Source: Flavobacteriales bacterium
Lineage (GTDB): Bacteria; Bacteroidota; Bacteroidia; Flavobacteriales; CAJXXR01
DNA length: 64,000 nucleotides
Direction: 5' to 3'
Assembly: GCA_025210805.1 (NCBI GenBank)
Contig: JAOAQX010000023.1
Span: 1-64,000, forward strand
Under the pieces are notes generated by a model. The model was not told where the DNA came from and did not search any database. It saw only the letters and a list, made by a program, of their open reading frames with translations. Positions 16,960 to 26,057 of the stretch are shown piece by piece. The translations under genes were made by a program, and so were the position numbers. Every line of letters begins with the position of its first letter. Within the stretch, counting starts at the first letter, position 1.

Positions 16960-17716
16960 GCCATTGAAATTTATAGTTGCCCAAAGCTATTATTTTCATG
17001 GCATTTTCGCTTCCATATTTTTGAGGATATGTTTGATTTTTTTCTAAATAATAAATGAGTTCTTTTGGGTCTTCTGATTTATCAAATCCTGATTTTTCAT
17101 ACAAATTTGTTTGATAACTGCCTTTTTCAGAATATGTCATAAGCTGTATCGGTTTTTTATCTAAAATAAAGGCCTTGAGTATTTTAGAGAAACCACCTTG
17201 AACTCTGTATTGATGATGGTTACAAAATCGAAGGATTTCATAAGAGCGTCCTTCTCTTTCTTTCCATCTAATTCCCGATGAAAAAACACTAAGAGCAATG
17301 AGCGTGTTTTGTGTATCATATAAACCCAATCTGATTTTTCCTGTTATAGGAGGTAAAAGGTGGTTGGTTTTTAGAAAACTTGCTGCTGTGGGCTTATCTA
17401 CACGTCTTACTTGCGTTTTTCTTCCATGAATTCTCGGGATATTTCCTAGTTTAGATTGAATTTTAGATTTTACTAAATGTGACTGAAATGTCCATTGATT
17501 TTCCCAAACAATCAGTGAATTTTCTTCATAAAATTCTGAAATAGAAATACATTTATTTGTTTGAAATGGGATATAGAATAGCTTTGAAATAAAAGAATTT
17601 GCTTTAAAAATAAAGCAAATTCCTTCCTTCGTCTCACAAATTTCTTCAATTGGTAGTGTTTTACGAAGATACACTTCCAAAGTGTGGATATTTTGGATTT
17701 TTTTATTTTCTAACAT
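16952..17716 (-). CDS. unknown protein with GNAT/Mom-like core
   Basis: 254 residues, no signal or membrane segment. Residues ~105-230 (GRKTQVRRVDKPTAASFLKT ... IRLGLYD ... ALSVFSSGIRWKE ... YEILRFCNHHQYRVQGGFSKIL ... LMTYSEKGSYQTNLYEKSGF) resemble the acetyltransferase-like domain seen in phage Mom-type DNA modifiers and in the C-terminal regions of some phage homing proteins. That assignment is my inference from the pattern and not an established annotation. It sits between miaA and the phosphatase with overlaps on both sides (8 and 14 bp), so it is part of a chromosomal operon. Its substrate could be nucleic acid, but nothing proves it. Confidence 0.6.
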   Translation of the reverse strand: MLENKKIQNIHTLEVYLRKTLPIEEICETKEGICFIFKANSFISKLFYIPFQTNKCISISEFYEENSLIVWENQWTFQSHLVKSKIQSKLGNIPRIHGRKTQVRRVDKPTAASFLKTNHLLPPITGKIRLGLYDTQNTLIALSVFSSGIRWKEREGRSYEILRFCNHHQYRVQGGFSKILKAFILDKKPIQLMTYSEKGSYQTNLYEKSGFDKSEDPKELIYYLEKNQTYPQKYGSENAMKIIALGNYKFQWHG

Positions 17717-19319
17717 CTAGTATCTTTCCGGTTCCTCCATTGGGTGATGCTATATGGAAAAAGCTACTCACTGTAGAAATAATGTCGGTTATTGAAGCTC
17801 GACGATAGGATTGCCCTTTTTTAATTTCCCAACCATACCAAATTAAAGGAACGTGGGTGTCATAAGTATAGGAGCTTCCGTGGGTGGTTCCATGATGCAT
17901 ATAATCCATCCAGTTTGGATTCAAGGTATAGGCTAAATCCCCTGATCTTGCTGGTTGAAATCCTTTTTGTATAAGTTTTCCTGTGTATTCTTGACTGAGA
18001 CCTTGCTCTAGAGTAGATCTCAAAAATACTTGATGAATCCCTTTGTATTCCAAGAGTTTTTCCATTAAAAATTCTTCAATATCATCTCTTTCCAAGTCAT
18101 TCTTTGCAAGTATTTCTTTGTTTAAAAATATTTGTTGATTACTGATGTTTTCAATGATATTTCCTGTTCCAAACTGTTTCTGACAATGATTGTTAAGCTT
18201 TTCTTCTAACCTTTCTGTTTCAAAATAGTTTGCAGGTGATTGATTGTCTTTAAGAAATTGAGCATTGTATGCTCCACCATGATCAGCTGTCAAAAACATC
18301 ACAAAATGATCTTTACCAATCTCTTTTTCAAGATAGTTAATTAGCCTTTCAAGGTCTTTGTCTAACCTTAAATAGGTATCTTTTATTTCCCAAGACTGCG
18401 TTCCAAACTGATGTCCTATTTTATCAGGAGAAGAAAAACTAATGGATAAAAAATCTGGTGTTTGATCTTTTCCTATTTCATTGTTTTCTATAAGGTCTAT
18501 ACTGAAATCTACTAAATACGTATTTCCAAAAGGTGTACTAGATAAGGTTTTTCCGCCTTTTGCTTTATATATTTCAGGTAATTTATGAGGAAAAGTAGGT
18601 TTTGTTTCTGTTTCAAAAGGTTTTTCATACAAATTATTATCTTTTGTATAAAGTTCTTGATACGCTCTCAGTGGCTCCCAGTTTTTACTCAAATATTTTT
18701 TCGGAAGTCTTTTGTTGTTAAATTTATCAAGCCATTTTGGAGATTTATCCAGATAAAAATTTGAAGTAATCATGGATTCATTTTTTCCATCAAACCAAAA
18801 GGCAGCATTTCCAATGTGTCCTAATGGTAAAATAGACCCTCGATCTTTAATAGAAACGGCATAGGTTTTTGCTTGGAATTGTGTGTAAATTTTCAATTCA
18901 TCAGCAAAGGTGTGTGCCATCATATTTTTTGGAGACATTTGTCCTGCTGGACTATTTTTTACACCAATACTTTTGGCATTTTCATCCCAAACACAGTAGC
19001 GCATTTCTTTTGCGTTTTTGTCATACCAGTTATTGGCAATTATTCCATGATATCTTGGTGAAGTACCCGTATAGATGGAAGCATGTCCTGGTCCTGTATA
19101 GGTAGGAACATAATTATAATGTGTGTTTCTTGAGCTGAAACCTTGATTAATCATTTTTTTGAAACCTCCCTCTGAGAATTCATCCCAAAATCTAGAAAGA
19201 TAGTCATACCTCATTTGGTCAACAACAATCCCTACAACTAGTTTGGGTTGTTTTTCTTTTTGTGCAAAGCTATTAAAGCCACAGGCTACGAGGGCAAGGG
19301 AAAGAATTATTTTTTTCAT
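17703..19319 (-). CDS. pafA: PafA-type alkaline phosphatase superfamily enzyme
   Basis: 538 residues with a signal peptide at 1-19. It belongs to the alkaline phosphatase superfamily and matches PafA, the secreted phosphomonoesterase known from Flavobacterium and Elizabethkingia. Visible are DQMRYDYL (first metal Asp), YVPTYTGPGHASIYTG with the nucleophile Thr near residue 75, IANNWYD with the conserved Asn near 96, IKDRGS (the Lys/Arg pair of PafA), and ADHGG for the second metal site. The Lys-Asp-Arg element favours monoesterase over phosphodiesterase activity. A periplasmic role in phosphate scavenging is likely. It overlaps the GNAT-like gene by 14 bp. Confidence 0.87.
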   Translation of the reverse strand: MKKIILSLALVACGFNSFAQKEKQPKLVVGIVVDQMRYDYLSRFWDEFSEGGFKKMINQGFSSRNTHYNYVPTYTGPGHASIYTGTSPRYHGIIANNWYDKNAKEMRYCVWDENAKSIGVKNSPAGQMSPKNMMAHTFADELKIYTQFQAKTYAVSIKDRGSILPLGHIGNAAFWFDGKNESMITSNFYLDKSPKWLDKFNNKRLPKKYLSKNWEPLRAYQELYTKDNNLYEKPFETETKPTFPHKLPEIYKAKGGKTLSSTPFGNTYLVDFSIDLIENNEIGKDQTPDFLSISFSSPDKIGHQFGTQSWEIKDTYLRLDKDLERLINYLEKEIGKDHFVMFLTADHGGAYNAQFLKDNQSPANYFETERLEEKLNNHCQKQFGTGNIIENISNQQIFLNKEILAKNDLERDDIEEFLMEKLLEYKGIHQVFLRSTLEQGLSQEYTGKLIQKGFQPARSGDLAYTLNPNWMDYMHHGTTHGSSYTYDTHVPLIWYGWEIKKGQSYRRASITDIISTVSSFFHIASPNGGTGKILDVRK

Positions 19320-19337
19320 TACAAAAACTTAATGTGA

Positions 19338-19365
19338 TAAAAAAAGCCTCTCGAAAAGAGAGGCT
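19338..19365 (-). terminator. intrinsic terminator after frr
   Basis: An 8-bp stem AGCCTCTC/GAGAGGCT with a 5-nt loop is followed on the minus strand by seven T. It lies 15 bp past the frr stop, between frr and the phosphatase gene. Confidence 0.88.
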
Positions 19366-19379
19366 GTTGTTTGATTTTA

Positions 19380-19943
19380 TTAAACCGTCATGATTTCTTT
19401 TTCCTTCTCAGAATAAATCGTCTCGGCTTTAGTGGTAAAGTCACTGACATATTTTTGAACAGTGTTTTCTGCATCTTTACCCATGTCTTCTGCTAAACCA
19501 TCTTTTACCAATTGTTTGATATAGTTATTGGCATTTTTTCGTGCGTTTCTAATTCCAACTTTACAGTTTTCAACTTCAGATTTTGCTTGTTTTGCAAGTT
19601 CTGCACGTCTTTCTTCTGTAAGTGGAGGAATAGAAATGATAATCATTTCACCATTGTTTTGAGGATTCAGTCCAAGATTTGCTGCCATGATCGCTTTTGA
19701 AATAGGATCCAACATGCTTTTCTCCCAAGGTGCTACTGAAAGTGTACGGGCATCTGGTGTAGTTACATTGGCAACTTGATTCAATGGAGTAGGCGTTCCA
19801 TAGTAGTCCACATATACAGAATCTAACATAAAAGTACTGGCTCTACCAGCTCTAATTTTTGTGAATTCTTTTTTTAGGTGATCGATCGCCTTGTTCATTT
19901 GTTCCTTTGCCTCATCATAGCAAAGACTGAGTTCTTCGTTCAT
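19380..19943 (-). CDS. frr: ribosome recycling factor
   Basis: 187 residues. It splits post-termination ribosomes together with EF-G. Family motifs are FTKIRAGRAS, YGTPTPLNQVANVTTPDARTLSVAPWE and PPLTEERRAELAKQAK, with the usual length (about 185). The start at 19943 (MNEELSLCYDEAKEQM) fits. pyrH, the common partner upstream in other bacteria, is not adjacent. The 112 bp upstream to the next gene hold no other feature. Confidence 0.97.
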   Translation of the reverse strand: MNEELSLCYDEAKEQMNKAIDHLKKEFTKIRAGRASTFMLDSVYVDYYGTPTPLNQVANVTTPDARTLSVAPWEKSMLDPISKAIMAANLGLNPQNNGEMIIISIPPLTEERRAELAKQAKSEVENCKVGIRNARKNANNYIKQLVKDGLAEDMGKDAENTVQKYVSDFTTKAETIYSEKEKEIMTV

Positions 19944-20055
19944 AATGGTTTGATTATTATGTTTTCTTTGTCCAAAAAAGTAAAATGCTTACAAGTTGGA
20001 TTCCAAATTTACGTTTTCCCTTGATTTTTGGAATATTCTTGTTCACTTTTTTTGA

Positions 20056-20676
20056 TTAATACAATAAATCTGTCTCTCCTTTTCCTTCTCTAAGGATCTC
20101 TATATCTCCATTTGTTAAATTCACAACTGTAGAAGCTTCGTTTCCTCCATATCCTGCATCAATTATAAAATCTACTTCATTTTGATACTTTTCATAGATT
20201 AATTCTGGGTCTGTACTATACTCTAATATATCATCATCAGAGCGAAGAGAGGTGGATACAATGGGGTTTCCCAGTTCTTTAACAAGAGCTCTGGCGATAT
20301 TTGAATCAGGTACTCGAATTCCTATTGTTTTCTTTTTGCTGTTAAAAATTTTAGGAACTGAACTGTTGGCATTCAAGATAAATGTATAGGGTCCAGGGAG
20401 TGTTCTTTTCAATAATTTAAAAGTAGGATTGTCTATTTGTTTGATATAGTCTGATAAATGACTTAAATCGTGACAAACAATAGAAAAATTCGCTTTTTCT
20501 AATTTGAGCCCCTTCATTCTTGCTACTTTTTGAAGAGCCTTTTTATTGGTGATATCACAGCCTATTCCATAAACAGTGTCGGTAGGATAGATAAAAACGG
20601 CACCATTACGAATCATTTTAGCAATTTTTTCTAGTTGCCTTTCGTTAGGGTTTTCTTCGTATAATTTAATGATCAT
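20056..20676 (-). CDS. Sua5/YciO/YrdC family protein
   Basis: 206 residues with a single YrdC-like domain. PTDTVYGIGCDI (about 31-42), KKALQKVARMKG, LPGPYTFIL and IGIRVPDSNIARALV are family hallmarks. Members make threonylcarbamoyl-AMP for tRNA t6A37, but the YciO branch has a less clear role, and this protein, with KxxxxxKKTIGIRVP and a short C-terminus, looks closer to YciO. tsaE, another t6A gene, is at 40.4 kb. It starts one base after the transaldolase stop. Confidence 0.85.
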   Translation of the reverse strand: MIIKLYEENPNERQLEKIAKMIRNGAVFIYPTDTVYGIGCDITNKKALQKVARMKGLKLEKANFSIVCHDLSHLSDYIKQIDNPTFKLLKRTLPGPYTFILNANSSVPKIFNSKKKTIGIRVPDSNIARALVKELGNPIVSTSLRSDDDILEYSTDPELIYEKYQNEVDFIIDAGYGGNEASTVVNLTNGDIEILREGKGETDLLY

Positions 20677-20677
20677 G

Positions 20678-21328
20678 TTAACCTATTTTTTTGCTATCCG
20701 CAATAAATTTTTCTAGACCAATATCTGTTAAAGGATGATTAAGCAATCCTTTGATAGATTTAAGCGGAGCAGTTACCACATCAGAACCTGCTTGTGCACA
20801 GCTAAGCAAATGATTTGTATGACGTATAGAGGCCGCTAAAATCTCGGTTTGAAATCCATAATTTGCAAATACTTGTTTGATATCGTGAATAAGTTCCATA
20901 CCATGTTGAGAGATGTCATCTAATCTTCCAACGAATGGTGAAACAAATTTTGCACCTGCTTTTGCTGCCAATAGTGCTTGTCCTACAGAAAATACTAAAG
21001 TACAATTTGTTGGAATATTGAGTTCATTGAGTTTTACAAGCGCTTTTAGACCTTCTTCAGTAATGGGAATTTTTACAACAATTTGGTCTGGGTTTAGAGC
21101 GTAAAGTGCTTTTCCTTCTTCCACCATTTCTTCCCATTGAGTAGAAAATACCTCTGCACTCACAGGCTTCCCTTTACAAATATTACAGATGGCTTGGTAA
21201 TGTGTATTTACATCGGTAACACCTTCTTTTGCCATGAGTGACGGGTTTGTAGTTACTCCGTCTAAAATTCCAAGATTTTCAGCTTCTTGAATGTCTTTTA
21301 AATTAGCAGTATCAATAAAAATTTTCAT
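20678..21328 (-). CDS. fsa: fructose-6-phosphate aldolase/transaldolase
   Basis: 216 residues of the small transaldolase (TalC/FSA) family. MKIFIDTANLKDIQEAE, DGVTTNPSL and VVKIPIT with the Schiff-base lysine near residue 85 are visible, as are CTLVFSVGQALLAAKAGA and FVGRLDD. The length is that of the ~220-residue group, shorter than classical transaldolase B. Transaldolase activity in the pentose phosphate pathway and aldolase activity are both possible. It is in an operon with the YciO-like gene. Confidence 0.92.
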   Translation of the reverse strand: MKIFIDTANLKDIQEAENLGILDGVTTNPSLMAKEGVTDVNTHYQAICNICKGKPVSAEVFSTQWEEMVEEGKALYALNPDQIVVKIPITEEGLKALVKLNELNIPTNCTLVFSVGQALLAAKAGAKFVSPFVGRLDDISQHGMELIHDIKQVFANYGFQTEILAASIRHTNHLLSCAQAGSDVVTAPLKSIKGLLNHPLTDIGLEKFIADSKKIG

Positions 21329-21382
21329 GCTTGTTTTCTTAAAATATTCTGTTAATGATTGAAAATAGGGTAATTGTGTTTT

Positions 21383-21694
21383 TTAATCGTAAATTTCACT
21401 TGCATCTCCAAGATAAATGAAAGGAATAGGGGTGTTTAAACATCCTTTAAAAGTGTAATCAGATTTATAATAATTTACTCTGAAACTCTTTTTCTCGTTT
21501 TTCATGTTTTCTGGTAGTGCATGTACCTTGTAATACTCACTTTCACTAACAACCATTACCCAACCACATCCATCGAGTGCAGGATCCCCACGGTATTCCA
21601 TTTTCACGGTGATAAAGTCTTTTACATAGTCATCACAAGAGTGAAAGAGGCTCATGATTGACAATATTGATAATGAAAGTAGGTATTTTCTCAT
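21383..21694 (-). CDS. small hypothetical lipoprotein, 103 aa
   Basis: The N-terminal signal (LLSLSILSIMSLFHSC) ends in a lipobox with cysteine at about residue 20. The rest contains VKMEYRGDPALDGCGWVMVV and is probably a small beta fold with a Cys pair (CGW ... GCLNTP). No family is recognised. It lies 5 bp after the aminotransferase gene and is probably co-transcribed with it. Confidence 0.75.
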   Translation of the reverse strand: MRKYLLSLSILSIMSLFHSCDDYVKDFITVKMEYRGDPALDGCGWVMVVSESEYYKVHALPENMKNEKKSFRVNYYKSDYTFKGCLNTPIPFIYLGDASEIYD

Positions 21695-21699
21695 ACTTT

Positions 21700-22557
21700 T
21701 TATTGTTTGAAAGGTTCTTCAAAGGCTGAATTTCTTACTTTTTCTGCAAGATCTTTTGCTTTAGAGTAAAGATATTGTTTTTCTTGAAATTGAGAAATAT
21801 ACTGTACGCCAAAAATAGCATTGGTCACTAAGATTTCATCAGCAGTTTGTAGTTCATACAATCTCAATTTATCATCTTTAATGGTGTATCCCTCTTTTTC
21901 CAAAGTTTTGATGAGCTGTTTTCTCATAATTCCATCTAATGCTCCTTTTTGAGGACTAGGAACGATAGCTTCTTCACCCTTTAGAACAAAGATATTTGCA
22001 TTTTGAGACTCAATAATCTCTTTGTTCGTATTGAAAATAAATGCTTGATCAATTTTGTTTTCTAGAGCAAAAATAGATGCCAAAACATAAATTAGAGCAT
22101 TGCTGGTCTTTATAGAACTGAGTTCTGTAGCAGCTTTTGAGTGATCATAAAATGCATCGGCTTTAAGCCCATTTTCTTGGAAAACAATTTTATTTTCATC
22201 TAAAGGGGATACTTCTATAAAAAATGCGACAGATAGATCGTTTGGTAAATATTTACCTCCACCTTTTCTGTAAAATTGAATTCGGATATTAGCTGTTTTA
22301 TTCAATAAACCATTGTGCTCTATAGTCTCAATAATTTGTTGATAAAAATACTCCATATTCCAAGCTTTTGGAATATTCATACGCATCATGCACATGGATC
22401 CCATTGCTCTAAAATAATGGTCTTCATAAAAATGAATAACCCCATTTTGGTATAACATGGTTTCAAAAAGACCATCGCCGAAACGTAAAGCTCGATTTTC
22501 TGGAGACAATTGAAAGGCTTCTTCAGATATCAAATTTCCTTGAAAGTTAATCATCAT
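21700..22557 (-). CDS. class IV aminotransferase
   Basis: 285 residues, PLP-dependent fold type IV. RALRFGDGLFETM (about 22-34) is the family's N-terminal signature. The catalytic lysine is in SIKTSNALIYV near residue 150, and the phosphate-binding segments are AFIFNTNKEIIESQNANIFV and TNAIFGVQYI. It could be aminodeoxychorismate lyase (PabC) or a branched-chain or D-amino acid aminotransferase. The short length fits PabC-like enzymes, but no pab partner is adjacent. The start codon overlaps the tpiA stop by one base (TAATG). Confidence 0.85.
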   Translation of the reverse strand: MMINFQGNLISEEAFQLSPENRALRFGDGLFETMLYQNGVIHFYEDHYFRAMGSMCMMRMNIPKAWNMEYFYQQIIETIEHNGLLNKTANIRIQFYRKGGGKYLPNDLSVAFFIEVSPLDENKIVFQENGLKADAFYDHSKAATELSSIKTSNALIYVLASIFALENKIDQAFIFNTNKEIIESQNANIFVLKGEEAIVPSPQKGALDGIMRKQLIKTLEKEGYTIKDDKLRLYELQTADEILVTNAIFGVQYISQFQEKQYLYSKAKDLAEKVRNSAFEEPFKQ

Positions 22558-23333
22558 TAGCGAGTCGTTTTTTGGGTAGTCAATGCATTAATTAATGCGA
22601 TAAAATCGGTAGATTTTAATGCTGCTCCACCTATCAAGCCACCATCTACATTAGGTTTTGAGAAGATCTCGTTTGCATTTGCTGGTTTACAACTTCCACC
22701 GTAGAGAATAGAGGTATTTTGGGCCGTTTCTTTAGAATATTTTTCCTCTAAACAAGCTCTTAAAAAGGCATGAACCTCTTCAGCTTGCTCAGGGCTGGCT
22801 GTTTTTCCTGTTCCTATTGCCCAGACAGGTTCATAAGCCAAAATAATATTGGAGAATTGCTCTTCATTTAGCTGAAAAATCGCTTGTTCCATTTGGCTTT
22901 TTAGTATTGCCAAAAAGTCTTCATTTTCTCTCTGATCTTCACTTTCCCCAATGCAAAAAATAATTTCCATTCCTTCTGAAAGGGCATGATTAACCTTATT
23001 CTTTAATACTTCATCAGTTTCGCCAAAGTAGCTTCTTCTTTCACTATGTCCTAGAATGACTGTCTTTAAACCTAAAGACTGAAGCATTTCTACAGAAATT
23101 TCACCAGTGTAAGCACCAGATTTTTCTGAATGACAATTTTGTGCAGCGACTTCTACAGGTGTGTTTTTAGTTTCTTTTTCTATAGGAAAAAGATGTGTGT
23201 ATGGTGGACAAAGAATGGTTCTTTGATTTTCTAAAGTTGTGGGGTATTGATCAACAATTTCTTGACTTAGCTGAATACCTGTTGTAATATCTGTATTCAT
23301 TTTCCAGTTTCCTGCAAGAATGTATTTTCTCAT
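22557..23333 (-). CDS. tpiA: triosephosphate isomerase
   Basis: 258 residues. It interconverts dihydroxyacetone phosphate and glyceraldehyde 3-phosphate. AGNWKMN (Asn and Lys), ILGHSERR (catalytic His) and LAYEPVWAIGTGK (catalytic Glu) are complete, and ILYGGSCKPANA and GGLIGGAAL close the phosphate site. Its start is 2 bp after the permease stop and its end overlaps the aminotransferase, so all three are one operon. Confidence 0.97.
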   Translation of the reverse strand: MRKYILAGNWKMNTDITTGIQLSQEIVDQYPTTLENQRTILCPPYTHLFPIEKETKNTPVEVAAQNCHSEKSGAYTGEISVEMLQSLGLKTVILGHSERRSYFGETDEVLKNKVNHALSEGMEIIFCIGESEDQRENEDFLAILKSQMEQAIFQLNEEQFSNIILAYEPVWAIGTGKTASPEQAEEVHAFLRACLEEKYSKETAQNTSILYGGSCKPANANEIFSKPNVDGGLIGGAALKSTDFIALINALTTQKTTR

Positions 23334-23335
23334 TT

Positions 23336-24403
23336 TTATGTGTTTTTTACTCGAGGATCCAAAGCTCGATAAATTAGATCAACAAAGATATTAATCATAA
23401 TAAAAACAAGTGCAATAAATAGGACAATTCCTATAATTAATGGAAGATCGAGCGTTTCTAAGCTTTCAACAAGGAGTTTTCCTATTCCATCCCAAGCAAA
23501 AATGTATTCCACGAACACGGCTCCTGCTAAAAGAGATGCAAACCATCCTGAAGTTGCCGTAATGATTGGGTTTAATGCATTTTTGAGCGCATGTCTCCAC
23601 AAAACTTGACTTTTTGTAAGTCCTTTTGAGAATGCCGTACGGATATAGTCCTCTTGCATCACTTGTTCTAGTGAGGTTTTAGTGAGTTGAGATATTACTG
23701 CCAAAGGGCGAATCCCAAGGGTAATACCAGGTAAAATTAAATTTTTTAATTGAAGATATTTTCCGCTTCCATAATCGTCCATCTCGTATAAGGAACCGAT
23801 CATATTGAGTGTGGTATATTCTGATAAATAAAATCCAAAAAACCATGCAATTAATATGGATGCAAAAAAAGAAGGCAAAGCCATTCCTGTCATGGTGAAG
23901 ATTTCAATCAAATTATTCAATATTTTATTATTGGATTTTTGAAGAAATATTCCTAATAAAACACCTAAAATAAAGGCAATTAGAATAGAAAAACAGGCTA
24001 AGATAAAGGTGTTGAATATTTTGGGGAGCATGATATCGCTCACTTTTTTTCCTTTTTTCTGAAAAGACTCTCTCAGGTATGGTTTCTTGAGAGCAATTGC
24101 TTTTTGTTTTCCAAGGGGAATGATTGTTCCAGCGTATTTTTCCTCTGTCCAGTAATGTACAAGATGTTCATTCTCTTGGTGATGGTAAGAAATAGGAGAG
24201 AGGTCGTTTATCCAAAACAGAAATTGTTTATGAAGGGGTAAATCGAGCCCATATTTTTGTCTAATATCTTGAAGTTGTTTCTCATTTTGATGCTGACCGA
24301 GCATCATTTGTGCAGGATCTCCTGGCATAATATTAAACAAGAAAAACACCAAGCATAATACACCGAAAAGGGTGACCAAGCTATGAGAAAGTTTCTTAAG
24401 CAT
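23336..24403 (-). CDS. peptide-type ABC transporter permease (DppB/OppB-like)
   Basis: 355 residues with about six membrane helices: one N-terminal, then a large periplasmic loop, then the BPD_transp_1 domain. The cytoplasmic EAA-like loop is WRHALKNALNPIITATSGWFASLLAGAVFVEYIFAWDGIG. The N-terminus (LFNIMPGDPAQMMLG ... YGLDLPLHKQF) is typical of DppB. No second permease, ATPase or binding protein is next to it. It sits between lgt and tpiA as an orphan subunit. The partner genes are presumably elsewhere. Confidence 0.88.
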   Translation of the reverse strand: MLKKLSHSLVTLFGVLCLVFFLFNIMPGDPAQMMLGQHQNEKQLQDIRQKYGLDLPLHKQFLFWINDLSPISYHHQENEHLVHYWTEEKYAGTIIPLGKQKAIALKKPYLRESFQKKGKKVSDIMLPKIFNTFILACFSILIAFILGVLLGIFLQKSNNKILNNLIEIFTMTGMALPSFFASILIAWFFGFYLSEYTTLNMIGSLYEMDDYGSGKYLQLKNLILPGITLGIRPLAVISQLTKTSLEQVMQEDYIRTAFSKGLTKSQVLWRHALKNALNPIITATSGWFASLLAGAVFVEYIFAWDGIGKLLVESLETLDLPLIIGIVLFIALVFIMINIFVDLIYRALDPRVKNT

Positions 24404-24411
24404 GGCAAATT

Positions 24412-25239
24412 TTAGGGAAGGTTATGTTTATATTGTGCCGATTTTTTGAGAAGAAATAATCCTAAAAGAATAAAAGGAATACTCAACCATTGTCCTGTAC
24501 TTAACAGTCCTAGGATGCTTTCAAATCCACCTTGTGATTTTTTTGTAAACTCAATAATAAATCTTGCCGAAAAAATTAATAGAACCATCCACCCAAACAT
24601 ATACCAAGGTTGTTCCATTTTATTTTCTTTGACCATTCTTTTCATTATAAAAAAGATGACAATATAAGCAATGGCTTCATATAACTGAGATGCATGACGA
24701 GGAAGGTTGTCTACTTTTTTGAAGACTACTGCAAAAGGAACATTCGAAGGATTTCCTATAATCTCTGAGTTCATAAAGTTTCCCATTCTGATAAAGAAAG
24801 AAGCTAAAGCAATAGCAGGAGTCAGGCGATCAAAAACCCATGAGGCAGGTTTTTGAACCACTTTTTTTGCGTACAACCAAAGTGCAATAATCACAGCTAA
24901 AGATCCACCGTGACTTGCAAGTCCTTGAAAACCTGTAAAGTGAAAACCACCTTTAAAGGAAACTGGTAAAAATGTTTCTATAGGGTTTGCAAGAATATAG
25001 TCGATTCCTTCGTAAAACAATACATGCCCTAATCTTGCTCCTAAAATTGTGGCAATTACTACGTAGAATAGTAATTTATCCATTGCTTTATCACCCACAC
25101 CGTCTTTAGCAAAAATTTTTCGGGTGATATTATAGCCCAAAATAAAGGCAATTGCAAAACAGACACTGTACCATCTTAGTTGAAATGAACCTAATGTAAA
25201 TATGACTTCGTTTGGATTCCAATGGATAACGTTAAACAT
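24412..25239 (-). CDS. lgt: prolipoprotein diacylglyceryl transferase
   Basis: About 275 residues with seven membrane helices. It transfers diacylglycerol to the lipobox cysteine of prolipoproteins, of which this window encodes at least six. The Lgt signature is RMGNFMNSEIIG, with the essential region GLASHGGSLAV. The ATG at 25239 (MFNVIHWNPNEVIF) is preferred over a TTG five codons upstream. It is the first gene of the lgt-permease-tpiA-aminotransferase run. Confidence 0.96.
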   Translation of the reverse strand: MFNVIHWNPNEVIFTLGSFQLRWYSVCFAIAFILGYNITRKIFAKDGVGDKAMDKLLFYVVIATILGARLGHVLFYEGIDYILANPIETFLPVSFKGGFHFTGFQGLASHGGSLAVIIALWLYAKKVVQKPASWVFDRLTPAIALASFFIRMGNFMNSEIIGNPSNVPFAVVFKKVDNLPRHASQLYEAIAYIVIFFIMKRMVKENKMEQPWYMFGWMVLLIFSARFIIEFTKKSQGGFESILGLLSTGQWLSIPFILLGLFLLKKSAQYKHNLP

Positions 25240-25354
25240 GCTATATTTCTTCAAATTTTATAGCTGCAAGTTAATTATTTTTTCAACTTTTTTGGTTTAA
25301 TTCGTTTAGAACTTTTTTATTTTACATCAATATTAATTTCAAATAAATTCCACA

Positions 25355-25389
25355 CAAAGGCAAAAATCAATTTTTATCTCTTGCCTTTG
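25355..25389. other. inverted repeat between queE and lgt
   Basis: Perfect 9-bp arms CAAAGGCAA/TTGCCTTTG are separated by 17 bp in the 204-bp gap downstream of queE and upstream of lgt. No T-run follows on the minus strand, so it is a weak terminator candidate or a structure in the lgt leader. Confidence 0.4.
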
Positions 25390-25443
25390 ATTCGGTTTTT
25401 TATTGATCAACGCCCAATTTCCATAAAATAGAATTTTAAGGAA

Positions 25444-26052
25444 TTAGGGAATATCCATATATTTATGGGTTTGAATAGAGATCTTCCATTGTGGGTTTTT
25501 CTTAACAAATTCCACGATTAGAGGCATTACTTGTTCTTTCCTGTCCCATTCTGGCTGGAGGTATAACAAGCAATTTTCTGTTACTTTTTTTGCACTTTCT
25601 TGGGCAAATTTGAAATCATTGGTTCTTGAAATGACAACTTTTAGTTCATTTGCCAGCTTCCAACTTTTTTCTAAAGGGAGTTTTCTTTTCTTTGGAGATA
25701 ATGTAAACCAATCCCAGTTTCCGCTAGGCTGGAATGAACCTGATGTTTCTATATGAGCTCTAATATTCCTTTTTGCTAAGGCCTTGCAGAGTTCATCAAG
25801 GTGGTGCATGAGTGGTTCACCTCCTGTAACCACAACTGTATGAACATTTATTGGGATTTTAGAAAGAATGTGATTGATACTTTGCCATTGATTTTCTTCT
25901 ATTTCCCAACTTTCTTTTACATCACAAAAAGGACAGCCTACATCGCAAGCTGCCAATCTGATAAAATAAGAAGGGGTTCCCATGTATTTCCCTTCTCCTT
26001 GTATGGTATAAAAAGCCTCCATTATAGGAAGCTGTTTCTCTCTGTTGTCCAA
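25444..26052 (-). CDS. queE: 7-carboxy-7-deazaguanine synthase
   Basis: 202 residues, radical SAM enzyme of queuosine precursor synthesis. The iron-sulfur motif is CDVGCPFCD (C-x3-C-x2-C, near residues 36-44), GGEP follows, and the N-terminus LPIMEAFYTIQGEG is the family start. That N-terminal motif begins before the first ATG (26022), so the TTG at 26052 is the likely start. It begins 5 bp after the esterase stop. No preQ1 riboswitch is seen upstream. Confidence 0.93.
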   Translation of the reverse strand: MDNREKQLPIMEAFYTIQGEGKYMGTPSYFIRLAACDVGCPFCDVKESWEIEENQWQSINHILSKIPINVHTVVVTGGEPLMHHLDELCKALAKRNIRAHIETSGSFQPSGNWDWFTLSPKKRKLPLEKSWKLANELKVVISRTNDFKFAQESAKKVTENCLLYLQPEWDRKEQVMPLIVEFVKKNPQWKISIQTHKYMDIP

Positions 26053-26057
26053 ATTTG

